Below, in pieces: positions 14,783 to 15,944 of a stretch of 15,944 bases of DNA (the first letter of the stretch is position 1; each line of letters starts with the position of its first letter). Source of the DNA: Paramuribaculum sp. (GTDB lineage: Bacteria; Bacteroidota; Bacteroidia; Bacteroidales; Muribaculaceae); contig JAIDKJ010000060.1 in the NCBI GenBank assembly GCA_029051835.1, positions 1 to 15,944 of the forward strand, read 5' to 3'. The position numbers and the translations under genes were made by a program. The notes below the pieces were generated by a model. The model saw only the letters and a program-made list of their open reading frames with translations, was not told the DNA's origin and made no database searches.

Positions 14783-15944
14783 ATGAATATTTCCTACAAA
14801 TGGCTTAAGCAATACGTGGATTTCGATCTCACACCCGAAGAACTCGCATCGCTGCTCACATCGACCGGACTCGAAACCGGATCGGTCGAAGAGGTTGAGT
14901 CGATCCGAGGAGGTCTTCGCGGTCTGGTCATCGGACGGGTACTCACATGCGAGCCCCACCCCGACAGCGATCATCTCCACATCACCACCGTCGATCTCGG
15001 CGACGAAACACCCGTACAGATTGTGTGCGGAGCGCCAAATGTCGCAGCCGGACAGACTGTTGTGGTAGCCACAGTCGGCACCAAGCTCTACGACGGCGAC
15101 AAAGAATTCACCATCAAGCGGTCGAAAATCCGTGGAGTGGAATCGCTGGGAATGATCTGCGCCGAAGACGAGATAGGAGTCGGCACCGCCCACGACGGCA
15201 TCATAGTCATCACCGGCAAGGACGTTAAGCCCGGCACACCGGCAGCCGAATATTTCGGCCTCGAAAGCGACTTCGTGCTTGAAGTGGACCTCACCCCCAA
15301 CCGCATCGATGCAGCATCCCACCTCGGAGTGGCGCGCGACGTCGCCGCATGGTTGAGCTGCCACCGCAATCCGGGCGTCAAAGTGACGCGCCCCGACGTC
15401 GAGGCATTCCGCTCCGACCGTCCCGACGGCGCTGTAAGCGTCAGCGTCGCCGACACAGCCCTCTGCCCGCGCTACAGCGGAGTCACGATCCGCGGAGTCA
15501 AAGTGGCCGAAAGCCCCAAATGGCTGCGCGAACGGCTGACGGCCATCGGACAGCGTCCCATCAACAACATTGTGGACATCACCAACTATATACTTCACGG
15601 ATTCGGCCAGCCGCTCCACTGCTTCGACCTCGCGAAAATCGACGGCGAACGCATAGAAGTCACCACATGCCCCGAAGGCACACCATTCACCACCCTCGAC
15701 GGGGTGGAGCGCAAGCTTTCGGCATCCGACCTGATGATCTGCAACGCCACCTCACCGATGTGCATTGCCGGAGTGTTCGGCGGACTCGATTCGGGCGTCA
15801 CCGCACAGACCACCGACATCTTCATCGAGAGCGCATGCTTCAACCCCACCGCAGTGCGCCGCACCGCACGTCGTCACGGACTCTACACCGACTCATCCTT
15901 CCGCTACGAACGCGGCACCGCCCCCACCGCCACCAAGTATATAC
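14783..15944 (+). CDS. pheT: Phenylalanine-tRNA ligase beta subunit, N-terminal 387 residues (3' partial)
   Basis: The frame is open from ATG 14783 to the right edge; the full protein is about 820 residues. PheT pairs with PheS to charge tRNA(Phe) with phenylalanine. The N-terminus MNISYKWLKQYVDFDLTPEE is typical. The EMAP-type tRNA-binding OB fold begins near residue 46 (LVIGRVLTCEPHPDSDHLHI) and includes VCGAPNV and RGVESLGMICAEDE. The B3/B4 editing domain, which clears mischarged tyrosine, starts near residue 210 and shows RPINNIVDITNY, GQPLHCFDL and the AGVFGG...FIESACF region. The last part, SSFRYERGTAP, has alanine where I expect aspartate (ERG.DP). pheS is not adjacent. Transcription probably starts at the TAACTTTG box at 14665-14672, divergent from the transporter. 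Confidence 0.97.
   Translation, partial: MNISYKWLKQYVDFDLTPEELASLLTSTGLETGSVEEVESIRGGLRGLVIGRVLTCEPHPDSDHLHITTVDLGDETPVQIVCGAPNVAAGQTVVVATVGTKLYDGDKEFTIKRSKIRGVESLGMICAEDEIGVGTAHDGIIVITGKDVKPGTPAAEYFGLESDFVLEVDLTPNRIDAASHLGVARDVAAWLSCHRNPGVKVTRPDVEAFRSDRPDGAVSVSVADTALCPRYSGVTIRGVKVAESPKWLRERLTAIGQRPINNIVDITNYILHGFGQPLHCFDLAKIDGERIEVTTCPEGTPFTTLDGVERKLSASDLMICNATSPMCIAGVFGGLDSGVTAQTTDIFIESACFNPTAVRRTARRHGLYTDSSFRYERGTAPTATKYI

Overview
The window reads as chromosomal core DNA from a GC-rich member of the Bacteroidales, most likely Muribaculaceae. Four things support this: a fused deaminase/PIG-L protein of the NagB type, a DUF5606 protein, the TamB plus lipoprotein-barrel (TamL) pair, and intergenic TAnnTTTG promoter boxes in place of E. 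coli-type -10 boxes. No gene starts show a clear Shine-Dalgarno sequence. The family-level placement is inference from protein style and base composition. I see no mobile element, CRISPR array, tRNA or rRNA.

Layout. 1-548: 3' end of a NagB-type glucosamine-6-phosphate deaminase/PIG-L gene, closed by a clear hairpin terminator. 630-2083: a DEDDh exonuclease gene and an ECF sigma factor gene, convergent, with their stop codons at the two ends of one 14-bp palindrome. 2215-3417: a SAM-dependent methyltransferase with a THUMP-like C-terminus, convergent with the next pair. 3444-4441 (minus): a small membrane protein followed by smpB, overlapping by ATGA. 4530-4967: a DUF5606 gene, divergent from that pair. 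4968-5225: an unassigned gap. 5226-12346: tamB and tamL, overlapping by four bases, the largest unit in the window. 12431-12739: a thioredoxin. 12835-14502 (minus): an AspT/YidE-type transporter with two regulatory RCK_C domains. 14783 to the end: the first 387 codons of pheT.

The clearest functional unit is tamB-tamL. An inner-membrane-anchored, envelope-spanning TamB is made together with a BamA-superfamily outer-membrane barrel that carries a lipobox. This is the Bacteroidetes version of the TAM envelope assembly machinery. SmpB (ribosome rescue), PheT (tRNA charging) and the methyltransferase (probably RNA-directed) are RNA and translation genes; the others are housekeeping or stress genes not obviously linked to one another.

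I do not see a new multi-gene system. The parts most worth a second look are non-coding. Between the transporter and pheT there is a perfect 13-bp inverted repeat holding two overlapping divergent promoters. It is flanked by a transporter leader with three copies of the self-complementary GCCGGC and by a pheT leader with mutually exclusive hairpins. The 258-nt gap before tamB is also unexplained.
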